The notes under the pieces are model-generated. The model had not been told where the DNA came from. It did no database searches and saw only the letters and a program-made list of their open reading frames with translations. Both the position numbers and the translations under genes were made by a program. Shown in pieces: positions 52,001-63,830 of a stretch of DNA of 64,000 bases (its first letter is position 1; the number at the start of each line of letters is the position of its first letter). Source of the stretch: Closterium sp. Naga37s-1. Its lineage: Eukaryota; Streptophyta; Zygnematophyceae; Desmidiales; Closteriaceae. The DNA is taken from positions 69,501-133,500 of the forward strand of contig CANJKZ010000504.1 of NCBI GenBank assembly GCA_947471745.1, read 5' to 3'.

Positions 52001-55000
52001 CCCCCGCGCGCTCTCCGTCAACCGCCGCCTCACCTTCCTGTACGCGCGCACTCACACATGCATGGGCACTCATGCACGGACGCACGGGTTTGCATGCACA
52101 CACACAGGCGTTCTCACAATCACATACATGCACACATAAGCACGTAAGCAGCACACACGCTCGCTCTCTCAAGCCAGTGACACCAACCACCATTGCCTTC
52201 TCATGCTGCTCTGTGTTCACGTGGGCGTGTGTCATATGCCACGTGTGTGTGCCCATCAGCAACCTGGCGGGCAACCGCTTCCACGGGCGACTGCCATGGC
52301 CCATCTCCAAGAACATGATCTCTCTGTGAGCGCCCTGCCCCTGCCTCTGCCTCTGCCTCTGCTGCTGCTGCCATGACATGCCATGCAACATGCAGCAAGG
52401 CCCTACCCTTATCACTCCCTCAGCACCATTGCGCTTCCCGTCCTCTCCTTCTCTCTGCCCACCATGCCATGCTGTGTTGCACCTGCCATGCCCCAACGTA
52501 CTGACTTTTGAGTCGACTCAAAAGCCATGCCATGCTGAGTTGCACCTGCCATGCCCCAACGCACTGCTTCTGTGTGACTCCCTGGATATATGACTCCATC
52601 TGTGCCTCACTGCCCGACCCTGTCAGCCGCACCACTCCACGCATGGTAAGTGCGCTTATTCAGACGCGGTTCCCTCTCTCCCGTCGTGCATGCGTGGTGC
52701 GTGTGTGCAGGGTGCTGGCGAGCAACCGGTTTGAGGGCAACGTGCCGTGGCAGTGGGGGCAGCTGCAGGACCTCGAAACACTGTGAGGCGCTTGCTGTCA
52801 CTGTGAGGCGCTTGCTGTCACGTGCCGCGCACGCAGTGTTGTGCTTGCTCGCAGCAGCACATGCATGCACGTCCCCATCTCCTCCTCCCACTCACCTCCC
52901 ATTCCCCGCCTTCTCTCGCTCATGATCCGTACTGAAACGTACTCTGCCTTCTCGCGCACCATCCAGCATCACACCTGCGTACCGCTTCACACTGCTACTC
53001 ATCGCTTCCATTGCTCCCCTTTCCTCGTGCCCCGTGTGTGCGTGCAGGGATGTGAGCAGCAACAACATCAGCGGCACCATCCCGCTGTCCCTCGCTCACT
53101 GCACCCGCCTCCACACGCTGTACGCCCACACACCACACACCGCACCACACCACACCACACCACGTCTGACGATTCTCTTGAGCTTGTTCCTTTCTTGCCA
53201 CTGCCGCCTCTTCTGTTGCTGCCGCCCTCTCTGCTCTCTCCCCTCTCGCCGTCCCCCCTCTTGCCCTCGTCTCACTTCGCTCCCCCTCTCATCTCCCCAT
53301 CTTCACCCCACGCCGCTGCAGGCTGCTACAGAACAACAACCTGAGTGGCGAGGTGCCGATGGGCCTGGCAGCCCTGCCGCTGCAGCAGCTGAGCGTGGCG
53401 GACAACGCCCTGCACGGCCACGTCAATGCCTCCTTCCACCACCTGCCGCTCGCCAGGTCTGCTCGCCTGCCCGTGTATGCATGTGCGCTTGCACACACAC
53501 TCGCCCTGTGCACATCTCCACGTGTGAATGTGAATCACACACGTTCCCCGCCCTGCGTCCCCCTGTAGCACGCATGGGCAATGAGGACAGTGGCTGGGTG
53601 AATGGTTGTTATGAGTATCAGCGCGCCCACGTCTACCAGAATGAGTCTGTGTGTACCATTCTGGTAACATTCCACCCACACTCTCATATCTCAAGCACCT
53701 TCCCCTCCCGCTTCCCTGCCCCTCCTCTCCACCCACCCCGCAGCTTCGAGGGCAACCCCGAACTGTGCGTGGACCTCGCCGGCACGGGGCGGTGCAGTGT
53801 GGTGCTGCAACGCCACGGCGCCCCTCCGCACATCGAGCAGCGCCGCGCGTGCGCGCACGGGCAGGTGGAGCTGTGCTCGTGCGCGGACGGCGCGCAGGGG
53901 CAGCGCGCGTGCGTGGACGCCAAGGGCTTCACCGCTTGCATGTGCCCCTCCGGTGAGATGCGCGCATGGGGAAGGGGGAGGGGGAGGAGGAGGAGGCAGG
54001 TAGGAGGGTGGGTGGGTGAGAGAAGAGGAGAGGAAAGTGGGAAGCAGGGCGAGGGGGGGAGAGTACTGTGTGGACGGTTGTGGTCATGTGTGGGAGTGCT
54101 GGTGGTGAGTGGTCATGTGTGTGAGTGTGCACTTCCACCGCTTCCCACCACCATCCCTGTTCCTGCAAAAACCACCACCTCACCCTGCTACCCTCGCTCT
54201 TTCCCACGCCCCCCCTCCCCTCTCCTTCCCCCCGGTCAGCCCCCTTGGAGGGTGCCTCCAGCTTCCCAGCACCCACATCAGCAGCGGCGGTGGCGGCGGC
54301 GGTGGTGCTGGTTCTCGCGCTGGTGGTGGCGCTGGTGGTGGCTGCTGTGTTGGCGCTGAGAGGGGGGCTGCGCCGCACCCGGCCAGGCGCGTGGCAGTAT
54401 GCTGGCCGCACCACCAAGTGAGATGCGGGAGGAGGAGAGGGAGGTTAGGGGGCAGGGGGCATGGGACGCAGGGGGCACGGGGTGTGGGCTGGGTACAGGG
54501 ATGCCAAGGCATGGTTGGTTGGTATGGCTGGTTGGCATGGTTGGTTGGTATGGCTGGTTGGCATGGTTGGTTGGCATGGCTGGTTGGCATGGCTGGTTGG
54601 CATGGCTGGTTGGCATGGTTGGTTGGCATGGCTGGTTGGCATGGCTGGTTGGCATGGCTGGTTGGCATGGCTGGTTGGCATGGCTGGTTGGCATGGCTGG
54701 TTGGCATGGCTGGTTGGCATGGCTGGTTGGCATGGCTGGTTGGCATGGCTGGTTGGCATGGCTGGTTGGCATGGCTGGTTGGCATGGCTGGTTGGCATGG
54801 CTGGTTGGCATGGCTCTCCCTGCGCGCCTCTCATGCGCTCCTGCTGTCCTCACTGCATCCCCTCTCCTCTCCCTCTCGCCTCCCTACCCTCTTCCATTTC
54901 CACTCGATGCAAACATCTTACACTCGTTCCCCTCCTCCCCTTCCTCCCTCAAACCCCCCCCCCTCCCCCTCCGCCCTGCGTGCTGCCCCTCCCTCCCAGG

Positions 55001-58000
55001 GGTCAGTTCTACGACCCGGACGACCTGGAGGGGTACTCAGTGGTGCCGCCATTCTCCGCGCTGCTGTCCTCGCTGCCCTCCTCCCTCGCCTCCATCTCCT
55101 TCTTCTCCTCTCTCAAGCCCTCCCGCACCGCCACTGCCAGCACCACCGCCACCACCAGCGCCACTGGAAAGTCTTCCTCTTTCGAGGCAGCAGCAGCGGC
55201 TGCAGCGGCAAAGAAGGGCCGAGCGGCGGCAGGGGCAGGGGCGACAGGCGGCAGTGCGGATGGCGCGGATGGCGGGAGTGGGGAGGGGGGCGTGGGGAGC
55301 AGTGCGCTTGCGACTGCTGCTGCCATCGCAAGGCGGCTAGGCGGACCCACGGGTGAGTTGGGGGGCGCAGATGGTGGGGTAGGGGCAGAGACGATGGGTG
55401 GGGTGGGGGGGGCAGGGTCTGTCAGTGGAGCGTGAGAAACGCTTGTGGGTCATGCATTGCGTGCCACCAGTCTCTCTCTTCCCTTGGCTTAGCAAGACTC
55501 ACCACCTCACCACCCCTTCTCTTCCTCCTCACGTCCCCCTCTCCTCTCCTCTCTCTTCTTCCCCTCCCCCCCCCTCTCGTCCTCTCTCCTCCCCTGCCTT
55601 GCCGTTCCTTCCCCTACCCCCAGCAGCAACGCACCTCACAATGCGCCAGTTCACCCTGGAAGAGCTCTCACGGGCCACCAACGCCTTCCACTCTGACTCG
55701 CTCCTCGCCACGCACGGCACCTGCCGCTCCTTCACCGGCCACCTCCCCCCCTCCCTCCTCTCCTCCTCCGCCTCTGCCTCCTCCTCCTCTTCCTCCGCCT
55801 CGCCTGACCCAGCGTCAGCCATGCAAGCGGAGGGCAGTGAGGGGGCGGGGATAGTGATGAAGGAGGTGGAAGGGTCAGAGGGCGAGACGGCAGCAGCGTT
55901 TGCAGCGGCCGTGGAGGTGTTTGCGTTTGTGCGCTGCCCAAACCTCGTGGAGGTGCTCGGCTGCTGCTGCACCCCGCTGCCGGCCCCTGCTGCTGCCGCT
56001 GATGCTGGCGCTGGTGGTGCTGGTGGGGGTGTGGGGAGTGGGAGTGGGAGTGGAGCGGGCAGGGGACCCAAGGTGTTGGTGTATGAGATGGCACCCAATG
56101 GCACACTCGACATGCACCTGCATGGTGGGTGCTGCACGCACACACTGTCACATGCACCCCTTCCCTCTCCCCTTCTTCCATACTTTCCCCTCACTCTCGC
56201 TCATTTCCCACCATTCCTCTTTTATACATCCATTGCCGTCCGCGTCACTGCTGACTGCTTCCCTGCCGCTGTCTCTCACCTGCGCAGCCCTGCCTCTGGC
56301 CTCTGCGTGCTGTCTCTCACCTGCGCAGCCCTGCCTCTGGCCTCTGCGTGCTGTCTCTCACCTGCGCAGCCCTGCCTCTGGCCTCTGCGTGCTGTCTCTC
56401 ACCTGCGCAGCCCTGCCTCTGGCCTCTGCGTGCTGTCTCTCACCTGCGCAGCCCTGCCTCTGGCCTCTGCGTGCTGTCTCTCACCTGCGCAGCCCTGCCT
56501 CTGGCCTCTGCGTGCTGTCTCTCACCTGCGCAGCCCTGCCTCTGGCCTCTGCGTGCTGTCTCTCACCTGCGCAGCCCTGCCTCTGGCCTCTGCGTGCTGT
56601 CTCTCACCTGCGCAGCCCTGCCTCTGGCCTCTGCGTGCTGTCTCTCACCTGCGCAGCCCTGCCTCTGGCCTCTGCGTGCTGTCTCTCACCTGCGCAGCCC
56701 TGCCTCTGGCCTCTGCGTGCTGTCTCTCACCTGCGCAGCCCTGCCTCTGGCCTCTGCGTGCTGTCTCTCACCTGCGCAGCCCTGCCTCTGGCCTCTGCGT
56801 GCTGTCTCTCACCTGCGCAGCCCTGCCTCTGGCCTCTGCGTGCTGTCTCTCACCTGCGCAGCCCTGCCTCTGGCCTTCTGCGTGCTGTCTCTCACCTGCG
56901 CAGCCCTGCCTCTGGCCTCTGCGTGCTGTCTCTCACCTGCGCAGCCCTGCCTCTGGCCTCTGCGTGCTGTCTCTCACCTGCGCAGCCCTGCCTCTGGCCT
57001 CTGCGTGCTGTCTCTCACCTGCGCAGCCCTGCCTCTGGCCTCTGCGTGCTGTCTCTCACCTGCGCAGCCCTGCCTCTGGCCTCTGCGTGCTGTCTCTCAC
57101 CTGCGCAGCCCTGCCTCTGGCCTCTGCGTGCTGTCTCTCACCTGCGCAGCCCTGCCTCTGGCCTCTGCGTGCTGTCTCTCACCTGCGCAGCCCTGCCTCT
57201 GGCCTCTGCGTGCTGTCTCTCACCTGCGCAGCCCTGCCTCTGGCCTCTGCGTGCTGTCTCTCACCTGCGCAGCCCTGCCTCTGGCCTCTGCGTGCTGTCT
57301 CTCACCTGCGCAGCCCTGCCTCTGGCCTCTGCGTGCTGTCTCTCACCTGCGCAGCCCTGCCTCTGGCCTCTGCGTGCTGTCTCTCACCTGCGCAGCCCTG
57401 CCTCTGGCCTCTGCGTGCTGTCTCTCACCTGCGCAGCCCTGCCTCTGGCCTCTGCGTGCTGTCTCTCACCTGCGCAGCCCTGCCTCTGGCCTCTGCGTGC
57501 TGTCTCTCACCTGCGCAGCCCTGCCTCTGGCCTCTGCGTGCTGTCTCTCACCTGCGCAGCCCTGCCTCTGGCCTCTGCGTGCTGTCTCTCACCTGCGCAG
57601 CCCTGCCTCTGGCCTCTGCGTGCTGTCTCTCACCTGCGCAGCCCTGCCTCTGGCCTCTGCGTGCTGTCTCTCACCTGCGCAGCCCTGCCTCTGGCCTCTG
57701 CGTGCTGTCTCTCACCTGCGCAGCCCTGCCTCTGGCCTCTGCGTGCTGTCTCTCACCTGCGCAGCCCTGCCTCTGGCCTCTGCGTGCTGTCTCTCACCTG
57801 CGCAGCCCTGCCTCTGGCCTCTGCGTGCTGTCTCTCACCTGCGCAGCCCTGCCTCTGGCCTCTGCGTGCTGTCTCTCACCTGCGCAGCCCTGCCTCTGGC
57901 CTCTGCGTGCTGTCTCTCACCTGCGCAGCCCTGCCTCTGGCCTCTGCGTGCTGTCTCTCACCTGCGCAGCCCTGCCTCTGGCCTCTGCGTGCTGTCTCTC

Positions 58001-61000
58001 ACCTGCGCAGCCCTGCCTCTGGCCTCTGCGTGCTGTCTCTCACCTGCGCAGCCCTGCCTCTGGCCTCTGCGTGCTGTCTCTCACCTGCGCAGCCCTGCCT
58101 CTGGCCTCTGCGTGCTGTCTCTCACCTGCGCAGCCCTGCCTCTGGCCTCTGCGTGCTGTCTCTCACCTGCGCAGCCCTGCCTCTGGCCTCTGCGTGCTGT
58201 CTCTCACCTGCGCAGCCCTGCCTCTGGCCTCTGCGTGCTGTCTCTCACCTGCGCAGCCCTGCCTCTGGCCTCTGCGTGCTGTCTCTCACCTGCGCAGCCC
58301 TGCCTCTGGCCTCTGCGTGCTGTCTCTCACCTGCGCAGCCCTGCCTCTGGCCTCTGCGTGCTGTCTCTCACCTGCGCAGCCCTGCCTCTGGCCTCTGCGT
58401 GCTGTCTCTCACCTGCGCAGCCCTGCCTCTGGCCTCTGCGTGCTGTCTCTCACCTGCGCAGCCCTGCCTCTGGCCTCTGCGTGCTGTCTCTCACCTGCGC
58501 AGCCCTGCCTCTGGCCTCTGCGTGCTGTCTCTCACCTGCGCAGCCCTGCCTCTGGCCTCTGCGTGCTGTCTCTCACCTGCGCAGCCCTGCCTCTGGCCTC
58601 TGCGTGCTGTCTCTCACCTGCGCAGCCCTGCCTCTGGCCTCTGCGTGCTGTCTCTCACCTGCGCAGCCCTGCCTCTGGCCTCTGCGTGCTGTCTCTCACC
58701 TGCGCAGCCCTGCCTCTGGCCTCTGCGTGCTGTCTCTCACCTGCGCAGCCCTGCCTCTGGCCTCTGCGTGCTGTCTCTCACCTGCGCAGCCCTGCCTCTG
58801 GCCTCTGCGTGCTGTCTCTCACCTGCGCAGCCCTGCCTCTGGCCTCTGCGTGCTGTCTCTCACCTGCGCAGCCCTGCCTCTGGCCTCTGCGTGCTGTCTC
58901 TCACCTGCGCAGCCCTGCCTCTGGCCTCTGCGTGCTGTCTCTCACCTGCGCAGCCCTGCCTCTGGCCTCTGCGTGCTGTCTCTCACCTGCGCAGCCCTGC
59001 CTCTGGCCTCTGCGTGCTGTCTCTCACCTGCGCAGCCCTGCCTCTGGCCTCTGCGTGCTGTCTCTCACCTGCGCAGCCCTGCCTCTGGCCTCTGCGTGCT
59101 GTCTCTCACCTGCGCAGCCCTGCCTCTGGCCTCTGCGTGCTGTCTCTCACCTGCGCAGCCCTGCCTCTGGCCTCTGCGTGCTGTCTCTCACCTGCGCAGC
59201 CCTGCCTCTGGCCTCTGCGTGCTGTCTCTCACCTGCGCAGCCCTGCCTCTGGCCTCTGCGTGCTGTCTCTCACCTGCGCAGCCCTGCCTCTGGCCTCTGC
59301 GTGCTGTCTCTCACCTGCGCAGCCCTGCCTCTGGCCTCTGCGTGCTGTCTCTCACCTGCGCAGCCCTGCCTCTGGCCTCTGCGTGCTGTCTCTCACCTGC
59401 GCAGCCCTGCCTCTGGCCTCTGCGTGCTGTCTCTCACCTGCGCAGCCCTGCCTCTGGCCTCTGCGTGCTGTCTCTCACCTGCGCAGCCCTGCCTCTGGCC
59501 TCTGCGTGCTGTCTCTCACCTGCGCAGCCCTGCCTCTGGCCTCTGCGTGCTGTCTCTCACCTGCGCAGCCCTGCCTCTGGCCTCTGCGTGCTGTCTCTCA
59601 CCTGCGCAGCCCTGCCTCTGGCCTCTGCGTGCTGTCTCTCACCTGCGCAGCCCTGCCTCTGGCCTCTGCGTGCTGTCTCTCACCTGCGCAGCCCTGCCTC
59701 TGGCCTCTGCGTGCTGTCTCTCACCTGCGCAGCCCTGCCTCTGGCCTCTGCGTGCTGTCTCTCACCTGCGCAGCCCTGCCTCTGGCCTCTGCGTGCTGTC
59801 TCTCACCTGCGCAGCCCTGCCTCTGGCCTCTGCGTGCTGTCTCTCACCTGCGCAGCCCTGCCTCTGGCCTCTGCGTGCTGTCTCTCACCTGCGCAGCCCT
59901 GCCTCTGGCCTCTGCGTGCTGTCTCTCACCTGCGCAGCCCTGCCTCTGGCCTCTGCGTGCTGTCTCTCACCTGCGCAGCCCTGCCTCTGGCCTCTGCGTG
60001 CTGTCTCTCACCTGCGCAGCCCTGCCTCTGGCCTCTGCGTGCTGTCTCTCACCTGCGCAGCCCTGCCTCTGGCCTCTGCGTGCTGTCTCTCACCTGCGCA
60101 GCCCTGCCTCTGGCCTCTGCGTGCTGTCTCTCACCTGCGCAGCCCTGCCTCTGGCCTCTGCGTGCTGTCTCTCACCTGCGCAGCCCTGCCTCTGGCCTCT
60201 GCGTGCTGTCTCTCACCTGCGCAGCCCTGCCTCTGGCCTCTGCGTGCTCTCTCTCACCTGCGCAGCCCTGCCTCTGGCCTCTGCGTGCTGTCTCTCACCT
60301 GCGCAGCCCTGCCTCTGGCCTCTGCGTGCTCTCTCTCACCTGCGCAGCCCTGCCTCTGGCCTCTGCGTGCTCTCTCTCACCTGCGCAGCCCTGCCTCTGG
60401 CCTCTGCGTGCTCTCTCTCACCTGTCCGTGTCTCGCTTCCTCCCACCGTTTCTTATTCACCTTGTGCGTCTCTGCGTGCCTCTGTGTCACCATCACCATC
60501 ACCATCACCATCACCATCTTGCCCCTAGTGCAGACCTGGAGGCGAGCATGGCACCGCTGCCATGGCCCACACGCATGGCCATCGCTCTTGACGTTGCCAA
60601 GGGGCTCGCATACCTGCACGCCATGACGCCCCAGGTAAGCGCTGCATACCCCTGCGTACCCCTGCGTACCCCTGCGTACCCCTGCGTACCACTGCCCTGC
60701 CTACCTCTGCATACCACACACTCTCAACCACACGCTCCCCCTCTTGATGTGCGTCTCTGCACCCACGCAGGAGCCTCACATCTTGCTTCCCCCCTCTCTA
60801 AAGCACCCCCCCGAACCCAAGCGCTCCCCCCACTCACCCACGTGCTCCCCCCACCCTTCCCCCACTCTTCCCACGGGCCATGCAGATGACCCACGCGGCG
60901 CTGACGACAGCGAGTGTGGCGCTGGACAGCTCCATGCGCGCCAAGCTCGCCGACTACTGCCTGCCGCTGCTGCTCTCCCACCCCCGCACCCCCGCCGCCA

Positions 61001-62205
61001 CCGCCGGTGCCAGCAGCGCCAACAGGGGTGGTGCTGCCTCGGCGCATTCGGCGTCTGTGAACATGGTGAGGTGCTGGTGGTGCTGCCTGGGTGGCAGGCG
61101 GGTGCCATGCATTTGAGATGGGGTGATGTGGCGGAGGGGGCCGAGGGCGGGGAGAAGGGGTTGAGAGGGAGTAGAGAAGAGGGTGAGAGGGGGTGAGAGG
61201 GGGGTGAGAGGGGGTGAGAGGAGGGTGAGAGGAGGGTGAGAGGGGGATGAGGATCAAGAGGACTTTGAGGGGAGAAACATGACAGTATTCACCTTGTTAC
61301 CTCCGCACCACCTCACCACTCCTCCTGTCCTGCTCTGCCATTCCCCGGCCCTGCCCCCCACTCCCAACAGGCGGTGGCAGCGGGCACGGCAGCACCGGAG
61401 CTGGCGTGGGTAGCGGAGGCAACGCCACGAGTGGACGTGTACGCGTTCGGGGTGCTGCTGCTGGAAGTCATCTCTGGTCGACGCCCTCTCGACGCCACGC
61501 GCCCTCCCAACGAGCAGAGCCTCGTGCACTGGGTGAGCAGAGCTGATGTGATGGATTGCCCAGGCGCCTGGGAGCGTCTGATGCGCACATGCACCTTGGC
61601 ACTGGACAAATGCACCTTCGTTACATCCCTCATTCTGTCCGTGTTAACGTGTGTGTGTGTATGTACATGGGTGCATGTGCGTGGGTGAGCAGGCCAAGGC
61701 ACGGTTGACACAGCGGTCACTGGTGGAGCGGATGGTGGATCCGCTCATTGCACGGGCCATCTCCACCCCTGCACTCTACCAGGTACCTACCCATTCACGC
61801 ACTGCACCGCACTCAACCTTCCCATACGCCACCTGAACCCCTGTCCCACCAACCATTTCCCTTGCTCCCTGCTCACCCCTTCCTCTCCTAACTGCATCGC
61901 CACAGCACCAGCTCCATCTTTCTGTACAACTTTCTCTACTTTTTCCTCACACCGTGCGAACAACATTCCACTCTCACTCATCCCCCCCCTCCTCCCGCTC
62001 TCCCCCTTGTCCCCCATGGCAGGTGGCAGTGCTGGCATCGCAGTGCATCCATTCAGACCCCGACACGAGGCCCACCATGCTGCAGGCTGTGGAGGTGCTC
62101 TCGCGAGTGCAGTCGCTGCCTCTCGATGCCGGCACGCCCCACTCGAAACACCACCTCCCGACAGTCTTCAAGCGCACCTCCGAGGACCGCACCCACAAGC
62201 CATAG
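49034..62205 (+). CDS. STRUBBELIG-like LRR receptor pseudokinase, 21 exons, 1032 aa
   Basis: Single-pass receptor resembling the plant STRUBBELIG-receptor family (LRR-V). Exons: 49034-49181, 49425-49575, 50162-50233, 50437-50508, 50807-50878, 51201-51269, 51573-51644, 51896-52039, 52260-52325, 52711-52782, 53048-53119, 53322-53456, 53744-53952, 54240-54417, 55000-55352, 55627-56124, 60534-60634, 60886-61065, 61371-61532, 61693-61782, 62023-62205; 3099 nt in phase. Order: signal anchor (about 20-42), LRR cap with CGGKWVGVTC (about 70-81), about eleven LRRs (100-380), a Cys-rich juxtamembrane segment (385-450), a membrane helix (about 463-492), a Ser/Ala/Gly-rich linker, and a kinase fold (about 632-1010) containing DVYAFGVLLLEV and EQSLVHW, as in that family. 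The kinase lacks a Gly-rich loop, HRD and DFG (DYC instead), so it is probably catalytically dead. Intron 16 holds the 41-bp array and intron 14 a 13-bp array. Confidence 0.88.
49862..50052 (+). repeat. CTCCT pentanucleotide microsatellite in receptor intron 2
   Basis: Nearly pure CTCCT/CTCTT repeats over about 190 bp, upstream of the exon 3 acceptor. Transcript-sense pyrimidine tract. Confidence 0.95.
54509..54815 (+). repeat. 13-bp minisatellite in receptor intron 14, about 23 copies
   Basis: Unit GGCATGGCTGGTT with GGTATGGCTGGTT and GGCATGGTTGGTT variants at the left end and pure copies to the right, which suggests recent growth of the right end. It lies between the exon encoding the membrane helix and the linker exon. 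Confidence 0.95.
56268..60423 (+). repeat. 41-bp satellite of splice-acceptor-like units in receptor intron 16, about 101 copies
   Basis: Each unit contains CTGTCTCTCACCTGCGCAG then CCCTGCCTCTGGCCTCTGCGTG. Copies are almost identical. One carries an extra base near 56874, and the last few have GTGCTCTCTCTC in place of GTGCTGTCTCTC. Every unit ends its pyrimidine tract with GCAG, the same acceptor form used by this gene's real exons. The unit lacks stops in all three forward frames, so very long open frames cross the array without being coding. Confidence 0.97.
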
Positions 62206-63830
62206 CCTCCTCGTTCCGTTTCTCACCTCTCTCCTCCCGTTCCTCCTCTCGCGTCTACCCATGCAGACGCGAGCACTTGCTTTCAGCCTGTCTTTCCCTT
62301 CTCCTCTCACAGCTTGCCTATCCCTGTCATGTGCAAGTAATAATGAACCACAGGAAAGAGCACACCAGCAGCTTCCAGGAGACGCCTTGTCTTCAATGGT
62401 ACTGCATGCAATCACTTGCATGCCCATACCATAATAAGTGACAGCTGCTTCGCCATCGTATGTACAACCACAAATATAATAAGGCCTTCCACTAGGAGAC
62501 GTAGTCATGTTTCATGAAATAATTACGCATTTGTATACACTTTCAACAATAATGTTATGGTTATAATAATATTTTGCACAGGTACTACTAAGAACCAACA
62601 ATGCGTTGCAATGAAATATATTATTAACTAATGAACTAGGTGGACTGATACTACTTCATATGTTCTACACACAATCTTTAAGATGTTAGGACGCGGTCAA
62701 AGTAGACGATCGATCGTCAGTAGCAATCGATGTGCGGATCGGTTACCCTATTACCGACGTTGTAATCATGCTACAGTACGCTTTCTGGCCAAAATTTCTG
62801 TACAGTGTGAGAATGCGACTGATCACTGTTCGTGGGAAATCTGTCAATTTTCAGCCGCGATCGTTACAGCGTCGCGGTCGCCACGTTTCGCCAAACGATC
62901 TGCCCATTCGATTGTGGGGATCGATATATGCAGACGATCCTGCGATATTTGCACTTTCAACGCGTCCTTATTAATTCTGAAATAGCAGAAACTATATCAT
63001 TTTGTACAGCTGTACATGCCTCTGGAAACAGCTGGGATCACCCACCGCCATGTGGACAGCCTTTCACTGACTCGAATGTTCGTGCGAGCGAGGCTGGACT
63101 GGTGTTTTGTGGGGAAGTAGGTTGTCAGTACTCTCCACGTGGTAGCATGGACCACCTGGATTCCAGAACCCAACCATTGGACGCAGTGCTGGAAGATATC
63201 CTCAACACCCGCGAGATACGGAAGAGACAAGACCAGCGCATCTGACCATGTGCCAGCCGCGTTCCAGTAACAATGTGTTTCGCATCACGGCAAACGTTCG
63301 TTTCGCAATCCAGGAAGATGTACACAACAGTGTCGCCCTCTCTGAAACCCTAGTGGCGAAAATATTGGCGAGAGAAAGTCGAGAATCCACTCTACAGCGC
63401 AATTTCGCCTTCCTCGTTGGCTCGGACGCGGTGCCTCATCATCGCAGGCGACACCTCCTTTCACGGCGCGCTTTGCTGCGCTGCCACACAAAGAAGCCGT
63501 AACGCACATGTGTAAGCATCGCCGAGGCGCGCTACTCTGCGTTTTGTTTGGTTTGGTGGACAACAAAGCGAAACATTCACCGACTCCTTTCTTTAGGGCG
63601 GGTGACCCGTCCTTACACGTCTCACCTCCACCTGTTTCTAAGATCACGTTCCTAACTTCGTTTCACGAAAGATCTATCCCTTTCTGAATGTATCAGAATT
63701 CAGCTCTTCAGACCCTGATTGATCTATCGGCTCTTACCTATTCTAGACTCCCCTGTTTCTAGTATTTTGCTGCTTCAAGTTTCACGGGTGGAGGCCTCTT
63801 AGTGGCAGTGCGCATTTTATTAGCTCCTCG
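62206..63830. other. Downstream intergenic region
   Basis: 3' end of the receptor gene, then AT-rich DNA (about 62460-62680), then sequence of mixed composition. Open frames of up to 137 codons occur (62832-63245), but I see no family, splice structure or repeat to support them. Confidence 0.35.

Noticed and set aside
56268-60423. CRISPR-like array
   Set aside because: There are no unique spacers. The array is a uniform tandem satellite in a eukaryotic intron.
55398-60889. Open frames of 1513-1742 codons in all three forward frames
   Set aside because: They are produced by a stop-free 41-bp repeat. Only the part 55627-56124 of one frame is a real exon, and the downstream exon lies in another frame.
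62683-63245. Possible gene downstream of the receptor
   Set aside because: Overlapping open frames up to 137 codons lack codon bias, splice sites or any family resemblance.
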